A stretch of 38,613 nt of DNA from positions 1 through 38,613 of the forward strand of contig CAMDGN010000005.1 in NCBI GenBank assembly GCA_945897985.1. The letters are read 5' to 3'. Position numbers and translations under genes: made by a program. Source of the DNA: a candidate division WWE3 bacterium. Its GTDB lineage: Bacteria > Patescibacteriota > WWE3 > UBA101185 > UBA10185. Positions 7,015-15,857 of the stretch are shown here, one piece after another (the first letter of the stretch is position 1; the number at the start of each line of letters is the position of its first letter). The notes under the pieces are model-generated. The model saw nothing but the letters and a program-made list of their open reading frames with translations, searched no databases and was not told the origin of the DNA.

Positions 7015-7872
7015 TTATAAATACTTATTAAATACATTATCCATGTTTTTTCGATCAAGGGGTATATCAATTAAAGGTTTACTTTCTAATTGAACATAAT
7101 GAGACTCAAGAGTTGGCTTCTCTTCAATATAAAAAATACCAAGGGGAATCTTTTTTTCACCAAATTCATGTGCTCTTTCAAAAGCTTTAGTTTTATTTTT
7201 AGGATCGTAGGAATCCTCTAAATAATAAACATTATCTTGATAAAATTGATGCGTTAGAATTTTATTATAAGTTTCACATGGCTGCAGGATATCAATAATT
7301 GCAAAACCTTTATGTTCGTTGGCTTTTTTTATTATTTCAGTTAATTGTTTAACATCGGAGCCATACGCTCTAGCTACAAATGTAGCACCAGACGCTATTG
7401 CCATAACGAGAGGATTAATTGGATTATCTGGATTTCCGGTTGGTGTTGATTTAGTTTTAACTTCGTGTTCAGTTAGTGGTGAGGCTTGGCCTGTTGTTAA
7501 TGCGTAAAGCCCGTTATCGTGAAGCATGATTGTAATGTCATGGTTTCTTCTTGCTGCATGTATAAAGTGATTGCCACCTTCTCCAAAACAATCGCCATCA
7601 CCAGTAAAAACAAAAACGTTTAATCTAGTATTTGCAAGTTTCACCCCACTAGCCAGTGGAAGAGGTCTTCCATGTAAGCCTTCAAATGAGGTTAGTTTAG
7701 TGAAATTTACTAAGTGCCCGTGACACCCAATTCCTGCAATAATTGAAGTGTTGGTGTTATCCCAGCCATTTTCAATCGCAGCATTTTTAAACGATAACCA
7801 GATAGTGAAATTTCCACAACCTGGGCACCAGTTTGGCATGATAGGAGTTGCTAGATCGGCCATTGTTGTCAT
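7015..7872 (-). CDS. korB: 2-oxoacid:ferredoxin oxidoreductase, beta (TPP-binding) subunit
   Basis: 285 residues. Oxidatively decarboxylates a 2-oxoacid to acyl-CoA with thiamine diphosphate, passing electrons through an iron-sulphur cluster. The TPP motif is GDGDCFGEGGNHFIHAARRN (about 91-110). Four cysteines match the [4Fe-4S] ligands of the beta subunit: Cys16 and Cys19 (CPGC), Cys50 (GIGC) and Cys199 (QPCETYN). The start codon follows the korA stop by one base (TAACATG), so translation is coupled. Whether the substrate is pyruvate or 2-oxoglutarate cannot be decided. The neighbouring ADP-forming acyl-CoA synthetase suits pyruvate and acetyl-CoA. Confidence 0.92.
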   Translation of the reverse strand: MTTMADLATPIMPNWCPGCGNFTIWLSFKNAAIENGWDNTNTSIIAGIGCHGHLVNFTKLTSFEGLHGRPLPLASGVKLANTRLNVFVFTGDGDCFGEGGNHFIHAARRNHDITIMLHDNGLYALTTGQASPLTEHEVKTKSTPTGNPDNPINPLVMAIASGATFVARAYGSDVKQLTEIIKKANEHKGFAIIDILQPCETYNKILTHQFYQDNVYYLEDSYDPKNKTKAFERAHEFGEKKIPLGIFYIEEKPTLESHYVQLESKPLIDIPLDRKNMDNVFNKYL

Positions 7873-7873
7873 G

Positions 7874-9592
7874 TTATTTTTTTAACCTTTCGTTAATAAT
7901 ATCTTTAATATCTTCAACAAAGAAAGGCCTACCATCAAATTTTAGGATTTTGTCAGTAATATCGATTCCGGTGTGTTGTCTGATTAAAATTGCTAATTGT
8001 CCTGAATAATTACATTCAAGAATAACCAGTTTTTTGGCATTTTTTAAAATATTAATGATTTCATCGACTGGAAACGGGTTCATCCAGGTTAAATGCAAGT
8101 AATTAACATTTGTATATTCTTCTAACGCTTGAATAATAGATCCTTTGTTACTCCCCCATGAAACAATAGTTAAATCTGCGTTTTCGTTTCCATAAATTGT
8201 AGGCTTTGGTAAATCGTTTTTGATGAAAGTTTGTAACTTTCTCATTCTTTTATTCATTTGATTGTTTCTATTCTCAATCTCTTCATTCGAAAATCCCTTC
8301 TCGTCGTGCTCGTCTGAATTAGCAATAAAGAAATTTCCAACTCCAGGAATTGTTCTTGGTGAAATCCCATCCTCGGTAATTAAAAATCTTTTAAATTCTG
8401 GAGAAAATTCTGTTGTCATTTTTCCTCTATCAATTCGGTAGTCTGAAATATCGAATTTTGGAACTGACTGCTCGTGTTCGAGGATATTTTTATCAAGTAA
8501 AACAACAACCGGGGTTTGATATTTGTCAGCTAGATAGAAAGCTTCCATAGTCATGTAAAATGCTTCTGTTAGATCACCTGCAGCAAGTACAAGTCTTGGA
8601 AACTCGTCTTGATGTGCATTTAAAACAAACAATAAGTCTCCTTGAGAGTTCCAGGTTGGAAGTCCTGTTGCAGGGCCAGGCCTCATTCCTTCAATAATAA
8701 CTAAAGGTGTTTCGGTAATTCCGGCCAGACCATAACCTTCTGTCATTAGACAAAAACCGCCTCCAGATGTTGCGGTCATTGACCTTGCTCCGGCAAAGGA
8801 GGCGCCTATTGCCATTACAATAGCTGAGATCTCATCCTCGGGTTGCTTAAAAATAAATTTAAATTCAGTTTGAAGTTTTGCTAAATTGGAAAGAACCCCT
8901 GTTATTGGAGACATCGGGTAAATTGCAGAAAACTGTAAACCCGAAGCAACAGCAGCTAAGGAGACAGAATCGCTACCATTTAAGATCATTCTAGACTCCT
9001 TTTTGTGGTTTTGTAATTTAAAGCATGACTCAATTAAATCTTTAAAATTTTCCTGAGCGTATTTATATCCGTGCTCAATTGCTAAAATATCAGCTTTTAA
9101 TATTTCAGGCTTATCATGATATTCTTCTTCAACTAATGTCTGTAAGACAGTCATGTCCCCTTGCATCATTCCTGCAACAACACCTAGAGCAACCATATTG
9201 ATTAAGATATCCTGCCCTCCGATTTCATGAGCCATTTTAGATAAAGGAACTGAAAGAAGTTTTACTGAATTTGGCAAAGATTCAACTTTAATTTTAGAGG
9301 CACCATCGTATAAAACAAAAGCTCCTTCAGATAAAGAATTTTTATGTTTATGGATTGATTCCTGATTTAAGGCCACCAGAAAATCTGTTAATTTGCTTGG
9401 CCCGCTTACTTCTCCGTCAGAAATATTGATTTGCATAACATTATGTCCGCCTCTAATAAGTGAGGGGTATTCAAAGTAATTGTAAATATTGAAACCAGAT
9501 CTGGTTGCAAACCTTGCAAATGTTAGACCAGAGGATTTAATTCCTTGACCAGCTTGACCAGCAATTTTTAATTTATAAACTTTAGTAGGCAT
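7874..9592 (-). CDS. korA: 2-oxoacid:ferredoxin oxidoreductase, fused gamma-alpha subunit
   Basis: 572 residues. The gamma domain comes first (residues 1-~190, opening AGQAGQGIKSSGLTFARF and SLIRGGHN), then the alpha pyrimidine-binding domain (YPMSPITGVLSNLA, EDEISAIVMAIGASFAGARSMTATSGGG, GPATGLPTWNSQGDLLF), then the C-terminal domain. This gamma-alpha order is typical of KorA-type enzymes. No ferredoxin-like delta domain is present; the small ferredoxin at the end of the operon presumably replaces it. The ATG overlaps the stop of the upstream gene (TAATG at 9590-9594), indicating translational coupling. Substrate choice is unresolved. Confidence 0.92.
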   Translation of the reverse strand: MPTKVYKLKIAGQAGQGIKSSGLTFARFATRSGFNIYNYFEYPSLIRGGHNVMQINISDGEVSGPSKLTDFLVALNQESIHKHKNSLSEGAFVLYDGASKIKVESLPNSVKLLSVPLSKMAHEIGGQDILINMVALGVVAGMMQGDMTVLQTLVEEEYHDKPEILKADILAIEHGYKYAQENFKDLIESCFKLQNHKKESRMILNGSDSVSLAAVASGLQFSAIYPMSPITGVLSNLAKLQTEFKFIFKQPEDEISAIVMAIGASFAGARSMTATSGGGFCLMTEGYGLAGITETPLVIIEGMRPGPATGLPTWNSQGDLLFVLNAHQDEFPRLVLAAGDLTEAFYMTMEAFYLADKYQTPVVVLLDKNILEHEQSVPKFDISDYRIDRGKMTTEFSPEFKRFLITEDGISPRTIPGVGNFFIANSDEHDEKGFSNEEIENRNNQMNKRMRKLQTFIKNDLPKPTIYGNENADLTIVSWGSNKGSIIQALEEYTNVNYLHLTWMNPFPVDEIINILKNAKKLVILECNYSGQLAILIRQHTGIDITDKILKFDGRPFFVEDIKDIINERLKK

Positions 9593-12420
9593 TATGAGAA
9601 GCTCTCTGTATAAATTCTATCTGGATGACAGCCATTAGCAAGGAGCAAATCAGTCACATCAGAAATCATATTCCTGTGTCCGCAAAGATAAGCAGAAACT
9701 TTATCCGCATTATGATAATCTCTTTTTATAATTTCAGTTATAAAACCTTTATTTCCTTGCCATTCTGAGGTTGGGTCGGCCACACTTATTTCATAACTAA
9801 AGTTTGGATATTGTTTTTTTAATTCTTCAAGATGGTCAACCCAAAAAATTTCGGAATCATGAGTTAGTCCAAAATAGAGTTTAATTTTTTTGGTAAATTT
9901 TGATTCTTTAAGGGTACAGTCTATCAAACATCGCGTTGCACTCATTCCAGAACCTGTCGCCATAAATAATATTTCTTCAGAACCATCTTGTGGATTGAAG
10001 ACAAATTTACCAAAAGGACCTAAAAAGTCCATTGAATCACCTTCTTTTAAATTATCGAAAAATTGAGATCCAGGACCGCCAGGCCTTGAGTCAACTAACA
10101 AGTCAAAGTGCTTATTATCAGTTCTTGTGGCTATTGAGTAGGCTCTGATAGTGTTTGGTGCTACTTTAACGCTTATATATTGTCCTGGAATAAACTCAAA
10201 CGGTGAGCTTAATTCAAAGCTGCTGTGATGAAATTTAGATGATAAATTCTTATTCGAAGTTGTCTGAGCAGTTATAAATTTAGGACCCTTTGCTTGAAGT
10301 GAGGTTGGAACCAAATCCTTCATTAGGACTTTAGAATCTACAGCCCAGATGTCACTTTTAGTTATTATCAAAGGATTTATTTCGATTTCTTTAGCTTCAG
10401 GGATTATATGCTCTAGTTTTGAAAAATGAATTAACACTTTAACAAGCTCATCAATATTTACTTCGCTCTTTTGAATAATTTTGTTTATTTTCGAATTAAG
10501 AATTAAGTTCTTGGCTTGTAGATGGTTCATTGGAAGCAAGTGAATATTTTTATCCATTATTATTTCGACAAAAGATCCACCAGCCCCAAATAGTATTAAA
10601 TAACCAAATACAGGATCAATTTTCATTCCAACAATTACTTCAATCCCGTTTTCTACTTGTTTTTGAATTTGAATCTGTAAATTCTTCATTTCGGTCTTTA
10701 ATTGAATTTTATTGAAAGCATCTTGAAGTTCCTGGTCGCTTTTAATGCCGGTAATCACTCCCCCAGCATCCAGTTTATGAAGCATTCCCTGGCCTGAAAG
10801 TTTAAGGACTATTGGATAGTTATTTTGAGAAACAAATTCTCTAGCCTCCTCAATTTTTAAAATATATCTGGAAGCCGGAGTTTTAATTCCAACATAGTTC
10901 ATTAATTTATCAGCCTCGATATTTTCTAAAGTTATATGTTTTTCGTTAATAGAGTGTTGGATTATCTTTCTCACTTCATCCTCTTCTTGAATCTTAGAAA
11001 TTGTTTCATAAGAGTTATCGTGGTCACTGGATGAATTTAAATCAATTGATTTCTTATATCTCCACATAGAACCAATAGCTTTAATGGCTCGTTCAGGAAA
11101 CCTATAGACTGGAATTTTATTTTTATTCAAAATTTCTTCGCCTTTAGCAATATTTGTACCTCCGATAAACGAGCAAATGATAGGTTTTTTGTATTTCGAT
11201 GAAACGTAAGAGATGTATTCAGCAGTTTTTTCGATTTGAGTCATTATTTGAGGAGTTAGTAAGAATAGTACATAATCAACATTTGAATTTTCAATTACAA
11301 TTTCTGCTGAATGCCCATACCTTTCGGCCAAAGCATCGCCCATTAAATCTAGAGGGTCATGAAAACTCGCAGATCTTGGAAGAATTTTTCTAAGTTTTGA
11401 AGTTGTAGCTTCGTTAAATTCAATTAAATTTAAGCCTTCTAATACAACAGCGTCAGCGGAAATAACAGCTGGTCCACCGGCATTGGAGATTATTGCTACG
11501 TTTGGTCCAGCGGGAATTTGAGACCAAGCAAATGATTTTGTAATATCAAAAAAATCTTCCATACTTGAACACCTAATAATTCCAGCCTGCTTGAGTGCCG
11601 CATCTAAAACATCATCCTCGCCTGCAATTGATCCGGTATGTGACTTCATTGCAGAAGTCGCGGCGGATGTTTTTCCCGGCTTAATAATAAAGATTGGGTG
11701 TTTTTTAGAAAGTTCAGAAGCAATTTTTATGAATTCAACCCCATTTGAAATAGATTCAAGATACATTCCAATTGAAAAGTTAGATGAATCCCCTTCTCTA
11801 TCTGAAATAGATTTAAAATAATTTAAAATATCATTTTCATTAATATCGCTTTTATTTCCGATAGTTATAAATTCCCCAAAACCAAGACCGATTGAATTAG
11901 CCCAGTCAAAAATACTAGCTGCAATCGCTCCAGATTGGGAAATAAATTTTATATTTCCGACATCCTTAACTGACTCTCCAAAAGTTGCATTAAGCCCAAT
12001 ATTGTTATTTACAAAACCTAGGCAATTAGGGCCTAATAAATTAAGTTCGTTTTCAGAGATAAGTTTCAGCAGTTTTTCTTCTAAAACCTTCCCCTCTTCA
12101 CCGATTTCTTTAAAACCTGATGCATAGAGCACAATATTTTTAATACCTTTTTGAGCAACCTGAGAGATTACATCAAGCGAGATTTCTGAAGGAAGTGAAA
12201 TAGCAACCAAATCACATCCGTCCGGAATAGAAAAAATATCGGGATAACACTTTCTGCCATTTATTTCAGTTGTATTTGGGTTAATTGGGTAAATATCTCC
12301 TTTGAATCCCGAGTTAATAATATTTCGAAGAATAATTGACCCGACTTTTTCTGGAGTTCTGGAAGCACCTATAATTGCAATAGATTTAGGGTTAAAAAAT
12401 AAATTTAAATCTTTAGGCAT
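9592..12420 (-). CDS. ADP-forming acyl-CoA synthetase fused to a ferredoxin-NAD(P) reductase-like module
   Basis: 942 residues. About residues 1-705 are a complete alpha-beta ADP-forming acetyl/acyl-CoA synthetase: an N-terminal CoA-binding domain (FNPKSIAIIGASRTPEKVGS), two succinyl-CoA-ligase-like domains with the phospho-histidine loop SHTGSIAGED, and an ATP-grasp domain (PIVLKLSGQGMLHKLDAGGV). This enzyme makes ATP from acyl-CoA, ADP and phosphate. About residues 712-942 are a flavin reductase of the FNR superfamily: FIPGQYISV, the FAD motif RAYSIAT, GPFGKFV, a nucleotide-binding loop ATGSGMSATR (unlike the usual GTGxAP) and YLCGHRNM near the end. It lacks a [2Fe-2S] domain. It leads the operon with korA, korB and ferredoxin. 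The fusion joins ATP formation and ferredoxin reoxidation in one polypeptide, which I do not recall as a described architecture. Confidence 0.88.
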   Translation of the reverse strand: MPKDLNLFFNPKSIAIIGASRTPEKVGSIILRNIINSGFKGDIYPINPNTTEINGRKCYPDIFSIPDGCDLVAISLPSEISLDVISQVAQKGIKNIVLYASGFKEIGEEGKVLEEKLLKLISENELNLLGPNCLGFVNNNIGLNATFGESVKDVGNIKFISQSGAIAASIFDWANSIGLGFGEFITIGNKSDINENDILNYFKSISDREGDSSNFSIGMYLESISNGVEFIKIASELSKKHPIFIIKPGKTSAATSAMKSHTGSIAGEDDVLDAALKQAGIIRCSSMEDFFDITKSFAWSQIPAGPNVAIISNAGGPAVISADAVVLEGLNLIEFNEATTSKLRKILPRSASFHDPLDLMGDALAERYGHSAEIVIENSNVDYVLFLLTPQIMTQIEKTAEYISYVSSKYKKPIICSFIGGTNIAKGEEILNKNKIPVYRFPERAIKAIGSMWRYKKSIDLNSSSDHDNSYETISKIQEEDEVRKIIQHSINEKHITLENIEADKLMNYVGIKTPASRYILKIEEAREFVSQNNYPIVLKLSGQGMLHKLDAGGVITGIKSDQELQDAFNKIQLKTEMKNLQIQIQKQVENGIEVIVGMKIDPVFGYLILFGAGGSFVEIIMDKNIHLLPMNHLQAKNLILNSKINKIIQKSEVNIDELVKVLIHFSKLEHIIPEAKEIEINPLIITKSDIWAVDSKVLMKDLVPTSLQAKGPKFITAQTTSNKNLSSKFHHSSFELSSPFEFIPGQYISVKVAPNTIRAYSIATRTDNKHFDLLVDSRPGGPGSQFFDNLKEGDSMDFLGPFGKFVFNPQDGSEEILFMATGSGMSATRCLIDCTLKESKFTKKIKLYFGLTHDSEIFWVDHLEELKKQYPNFSYEISVADPTSEWQGNKGFITEIIKRDYHNADKVSAYLCGHRNMISDVTDLLLANGCHPDRIYTESFS

Positions 12421-12468
12421 ACCTTAAATTTATTGGATTTTAGTATAAATGTAAAGCGGAGATAAGGC

Positions 12469-12497
12469 TTGAAAATTCATAATATATCCTATAGAAT
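12469..12497 (+). promoter_or_regulatory. Promoter TTGAAA-N17-TAGAAT
   Basis: TTGAAA (12469-12474) and TAGAAT (12492-12497) lie 17 bases apart and about 30 bases before the start of the Thr/Pro-rich gene. A GAGGAGG Shine-Dalgarno site follows at 12516-12522, giving a leadered mRNA unlike most genes here. Confidence 0.45.
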
Positions 12498-12524
12498 ATC
12501 GCTACTTACAATATAGAGGAGGAG

Positions 12525-14198
12525 ATGATGAAGAAGACAGCTGTTTTGATTGTCCTTTGTTTCATAGTCTTTATTAGCTTGTCAGTAAATCGACAAGTTG
12601 TAAAGGCTGTTTCATTGGTTCCAGAGCCTAACACGGTCTGGATCACAGGTAATGGAGTAACGGACACATTCACGCCGGTCAAAGATACAATATGTTGGGG
12701 ATACTATATTCAAGGTTATGGATCCAATGTGGTTGTTAAATGGTATGAAACTGCTTCATCGCCTATTACGATGACAGATGCTGGTTGTGAAATATCGACA
12801 ACTATAACTGTCGCGCAAAGAGCGAGCTGGGCAGCAGCTAAGTACGGACTTAGCTTTGCGTATTCTGAAGTTGGGCCTTCGCCTATTCCGACTAATACTG
12901 CAACTTTCACACCCACACTAACACCCACGGAAACACCTACTAAGACTTACACTCCAACAAATACTGAAACTTTGACACCGACAAGCACAGCCACGAGTAC
13001 GTATACGAATACGGCGACTAATACTGCGACTAGTACTTTCACGTTGACTCCGACAAATACTCCAACGAGTACCCCAACGGAAACACCGACAAGTACAAAT
13101 ACCAGTACGCCTACCAGTTCTTATACAGCAACTGCGACGAATACGGCAACGAGTACTCCGACGTATACTCCTACTAATACCCCAACGGATACTAGTACGA
13201 ACACACCGACAAATACTCCAAGCAATACTCCGACCAGTACGTATACGAATACGGCGACCAATACTGCAACTAGTACACCAACGGAAACACCGACAAGTAC
13301 AAATACCAGTACGCCTACAAGTACTTTTACTAATACAGCAACTTCTACTCCAACGAGTACAGAGACGCCAACTAGTACTAATACTTGGACACCTACTCCG
13401 ACGCTAACGTTTACGTTGACACCAACGGATACAGAAACTAGTACAAGCACCGCAACTCCAACTAGCACGTATACCAGTACGCCTACATGGACGGAAACTT
13501 ATACGAAGACAAGTACTCCAACGAAAACGTACACGAATACGCCGACTGAAACTGATACGCCGACTGAGACAAATACGTTCACTCCTACTCGGACTTTTAC
13601 AAATTCTCCAACAAGGACTAAAACTCCAACGCTGGCAGTAACTGTAATTCCAAGTTTATGGTTCAATTGGACGACTGGCGGAGGAGCTTTTGCAGCATAT
13701 ACACCAAAAGCTGGTGATATATGTTGGGGAAATTCAATCGCAGGATATACCTATGTTGTAATTAAATTCAACAAAGCGTACCCAAGAGGTATTTATAATT
13801 CGGTAAGTTGTCAGTCTCCTGGAAAAAGTAAGTTGATGGATATAAGGAATTATCTTTACTCAAAAGGTTTGAACTTTTCAATCATCGAACTTCCCTACTA
13901 CTCTCCAACCAAGACTAGTATTCCAACGAGAACTCCGACGATTTTGCCAAGATTAAACTCTGACTGGACAACGTTTGGTTTATCTGCAAAGTTCAAACCT
14001 GAAAAGGGGAATATTTGCTGGGGCAAATCAGTTAATGGAAAAGCGTATGTTGTTGCTACATTCAAAATCAACTTTTTCAATCCAATTGAGATTGTTGATG
14101 GGGAATGTATCCTTAGTCCCAGGAACAAGATAACTGATATTGTAAGTTATCTACAGCGTCGAGTTGATTCTAGATATAGAAGCATCTCTTTGCCGTAG
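12525..14198 (+). CDS. Exported Thr/Pro-rich protein with three CWG domains
   Basis: 557 residues from the first ATG. The second ATG at 12528 is better spaced from AGGAGG and may be the true start. Residues 1-~28 are a signal peptide. A ~80-residue domain (about 38-116) has WITG, CWG (Cys57) and a second Cys88. Residues ~121-372 are a low-complexity linker of TPT, TNT and TST triplets, likely extended and possibly O-glycosylated. Two more copies of the domain follow at about 379-457 (Cys400, Cys429) and 478-557 (Cys498, Cys528). The shared pattern is W-T-x-G...F-x-P...CWG...G...VV...Cys...aromatic...LP. No anchor or sorting motif is seen. It is paralogous to the next gene, which has the same layout. 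Function is unknown; surface adhesion or host contact is possible. Confidence 0.75.
   Translation: MMKKTAVLIVLCFIVFISLSVNRQVVKAVSLVPEPNTVWITGNGVTDTFTPVKDTICWGYYIQGYGSNVVVKWYETASSPITMTDAGCEISTTITVAQRASWAAAKYGLSFAYSEVGPSPIPTNTATFTPTLTPTETPTKTYTPTNTETLTPTSTATSTYTNTATNTATSTFTLTPTNTPTSTPTETPTSTNTSTPTSSYTATATNTATSTPTYTPTNTPTDTSTNTPTNTPSNTPTSTYTNTATNTATSTPTETPTSTNTSTPTSTFTNTATSTPTSTETPTSTNTWTPTPTLTFTLTPTDTETSTSTATPTSTYTSTPTWTETYTKTSTPTKTYTNTPTETDTPTETNTFTPTRTFTNSPTRTKTPTLAVTVIPSLWFNWTTGGGAFAAYTPKAGDICWGNSIAGYTYVVIKFNKAYPRGIYNSVSCQSPGKSKLMDIRNYLYSKGLNFSIIELPYYSPTKTSIPTRTPTILPRLNSDWTTFGLSAKFKPEKGNICWGKSVNGKAYVVATFKINFFNPIEIVDGECILSPRNKITDIVSYLQRRVDSRYRSISLP
12890..13640 (+). repeat. In-frame low-complexity ACN-CCN repeat region
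   Basis: The Thr/Pro linker is repetitive at the DNA level. A near-exact 38-base block starts at 13077 and again at 13281 (204 bases apart). A block beginning AGTACGTATACGAATACGG occurs at 12996 and 13236 (240 bases apart). Both distances are multiples of three, so recombination or slippage would change linker length without a frameshift. The antisense frames are open only because of this bias. Confidence 0.8.
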
Positions 14199-14201
14199 AT
14201 T

Positions 14202-14233
14202 ATGGCGGTGAGGAATTTATTCTTCACCGCTAT
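14202..14233 (+). terminator. 13-bp hairpin after the Thr/Pro-rich gene
   Basis: Bases 14202-14214 pair with 14221-14233 (two G-T wobbles), with a 6-base loop, starting 3 bases after the stop codon and followed by TTCTTTAT. The stem starts ATGGCGG, as in the other hairpins of this class. Confidence 0.75.
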
Positions 14234-14255
14234 TTCTTTATAGGCTTTATTCAAA

Positions 14256-14283
14256 TTGACTTTCTGCCCATTTTCTATATAAT
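14256..14283 (+). promoter_or_regulatory. Promoter TTGACT-N16-TATAAT
   Basis: TTGACT (14256-14261) and TATAAT (14278-14283) are 16 bases apart. The predicted start is near 14290, giving a leader of about 25 bases that contains AAGGAG (14303-14308) before the ATG at 14315. Confidence 0.65.
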
Positions 14284-14314
14284 CTATAGGTTATTGCATA
14301 TTAAGGAGAAGAGG

Positions 14315-15217
14315 ATGAAACGATACATTGCTTTACTAGTTTTGATATTAGTAATTGCTATGTCGGTTGATAGTCAGGAAACCAAGGCGGCGGCTCAACC
14401 ACTACCAACTCCAGCAACAAGCTGGACGAGTGGTCCTTCTGCTACCTTTGCTCCCCGTAAGAATTTTATTTGCTGGGGAGATCAAATAGGTTCCTTTATT
14501 GGACCAATTGTGGTGAAATTTCACTCGAATCAACCAACAATGACAATGGTTTTTGCTGGATGTGAGTATGCGCCAATGGTTAGTGCAGAACAGAGAGCTG
14601 AGTGGGCTTTAGAAGTATATGGAAGATACTTTTCGTATGAAGATGTTGGTTTACCAACTGCAACTCCAACGAACACATCTACCAGTACTAAGACTCGGAC
14701 TAATACCCCGACCTTAACTAAAACACCATCAAAAACTCCGACTCCTTCATTAACTTTAACGCCTTCTGAAACACCGACGGAAACTGAAACTCCAACCGAG
14801 ACAATGACTCCAACCGAGACAATGACTCCAACGGAAACACCCACTCGAACGTATACAAAAACTAGAACTTATACTCGAACACCTTCGAGTACAAGAACTA
14901 GAACGTATACAAGAACCCCGTCCAATACTAGAACCCCAGTCCCGCCTAGTCCCACTCTTTACAGAGGTATAAGGTCCATAGTCGTTAACTGGTCAAGTAA
15001 TGGAAAAACGGTAAATGTGGTTCCCAGTTATAGATGGACCTGTTGGGGTACGATTAACGGCGTGAAGGATGTTGTAATCTTTTACAGGACGGATTATTCC
15101 TATCCAGAGTCAATTAACGGTGCTTGTCAAATCAAAAATGTGTATGATATTGCACAAATTTGGAATTATTGGCAATTTAAAACCGGTAGAAAATGGACTC
15201 AAATGTCTTTGCCCTGA
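14315..15217 (+). CDS. Exported Thr/Pro-rich protein with two CWG domains
   Basis: 300 residues. The ATG at 14315 follows AAGGAG by 6 bases; the longer frame would need a TTG at 14294. A signal peptide (MKRYIALLVLILVIAMSVDS) is followed by a CWG domain at about 35-114 (Cys53, Cys83). A linker of TPT, TET, TRT and KTR triplets covers ~115-212 and is more basic towards its end. A second CWG domain covers ~214-300 (Cys243, Cys271) and ends in MSLP, almost identical to the ISLP end of the upstream paralogue. The first domain also matches domain 1 of that paralogue in its second half (xxxQRAxWAxxxYGxxFxYxxVG). The two genes look like a tandem duplication that has since changed domain number. Function is unknown. 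Confidence 0.75.
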   Translation: MKRYIALLVLILVIAMSVDSQETKAAAQPLPTPATSWTSGPSATFAPRKNFICWGDQIGSFIGPIVVKFHSNQPTMTMVFAGCEYAPMVSAEQRAEWALEVYGRYFSYEDVGLPTATPTNTSTSTKTRTNTPTLTKTPSKTPTPSLTLTPSETPTETETPTETMTPTETMTPTETPTRTYTKTRTYTRTPSSTRTRTYTRTPSNTRTPVPPSPTLYRGIRSIVVNWSSNGKTVNVVPSYRWTCWGTINGVKDVVIFYRTDYSYPESINGACQIKNVYDIAQIWNYWQFKTGRKWTQMSLP

Positions 15218-15225
15218 TTTATATA

Positions 15226-15255
15226 ATGGCGATATGTAGAAATACATATCGCCAT
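15226..15255 (+). terminator. Perfect 13-bp hairpin with GAAA loop
   Basis: Bases 15226-15238 and 15243-15255 pair perfectly around GAAA, 8 bases after the stop codon, followed by CTTCGTTTTAT. The stem starts ATGGCG. Another member of the ATGG/CCAT hairpin set. Confidence 0.8.
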
Positions 15256-15271
15256 CTTCGTTTTATATACA

Positions 15272-15300
15272 TTGACGAGAAGATACTATAAATATATTAT
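15272..15300 (+). promoter_or_regulatory. Promoter TTGACG-N17-TATTAT for a leaderless gene
   Basis: TTGACG (15272-15277) and TATTAT (15295-15300) have the ideal 17-base spacing. The -10 ends 6 bases before the ATG at 15307, so the first transcribed base should be at or next to the start codon. It is one of the clearest leaderless promoters in the window because both boxes are strong. Confidence 0.7.
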
Positions 15301-15306
15301 AAAAAT

Positions 15307-15855
15307 ATGCCTTCATTAGAGCAACAGCCATCAGGTTTAGAGATTTCAAAAAAAGAAAAATTAGAAAGATTAGAAAAAAGCCTTTCTTCATCTGAAAGAG
15401 CTGGACTTATAAAAAGATGGAGAGATGTTTCTAATAATTCTGAAGCAAAAGAAAATTTAGCTGCATTTGCTAGACTTGGAATTAATGTTGGTATCACAAT
15501 AGCAGATATGGTTCCAGGAGCTGGTGAAGCGACGGAGACTGGTTTAAATGTACTTAGATTGGCAGGGAATGTTTACCCTTGGTTAAGAGAAATTCACCCA
15601 ACAAAAAGTTTAAGTGCTACAGAAACTATTGCTGTTCAAGCCCTCTCCTCACCTGCCGAACTTGCTAGTTTGGGTACAGCTCCAACCTACCTTATAAATA
15701 CTATTAGACAAACTTGGGCTGACTATAAAGCCGGTAATTTTTCTAAACTAAAATATGTTGCAGGATATTTAATAACTGGAGATACAGATTACTATAATAA
15801 ATTAAAAGAGAATTCAAGCAATCTTGATACTGCTGCAGGACTCTTTAAGAAATAA
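15307..15855 (+). CDS. Hypothetical protein, 182 aa
   Basis: Not recognised. The first ~50 residues are highly charged and helical (KKEKLERLEKSLSSSERAGLIKRWRDV). A more hydrophobic, small-residue-rich stretch follows at about 58-80 (LGINVGITIADMVPGAGEATETGL) that could be a membrane-associated or buried helix. There is no signal peptide. The C-terminus has several aromatic residues and ends KLKENSSNLDTAAGLFKK. It is read from its own leaderless promoter and followed after two bases by a second small gene, so the two products probably act together. Confidence 0.6.
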   Translation: MPSLEQQPSGLEISKKEKLERLEKSLSSSERAGLIKRWRDVSNNSEAKENLAAFARLGINVGITIADMVPGAGEATETGLNVLRLAGNVYPWLREIHPTKSLSATETIAVQALSSPAELASLGTAPTYLINTIRQTWADYKAGNFSKLKYVAGYLITGDTDYYNKLKENSSNLDTAAGLFKK

Positions 15856-15857
15856 AT

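Noticed and set aside
13121-13468. Long open frame on the minus strand rich in VGV/VLV repeats
   Set aside because: It is the antisense of the ACN-CCN linker of the Thr/Pro-rich gene. The repeat simply lacks stops in that frame, and there is no ribosome-binding site or family match. The similar frames at 12716-12928 and 14530-14844 are the same artefact.
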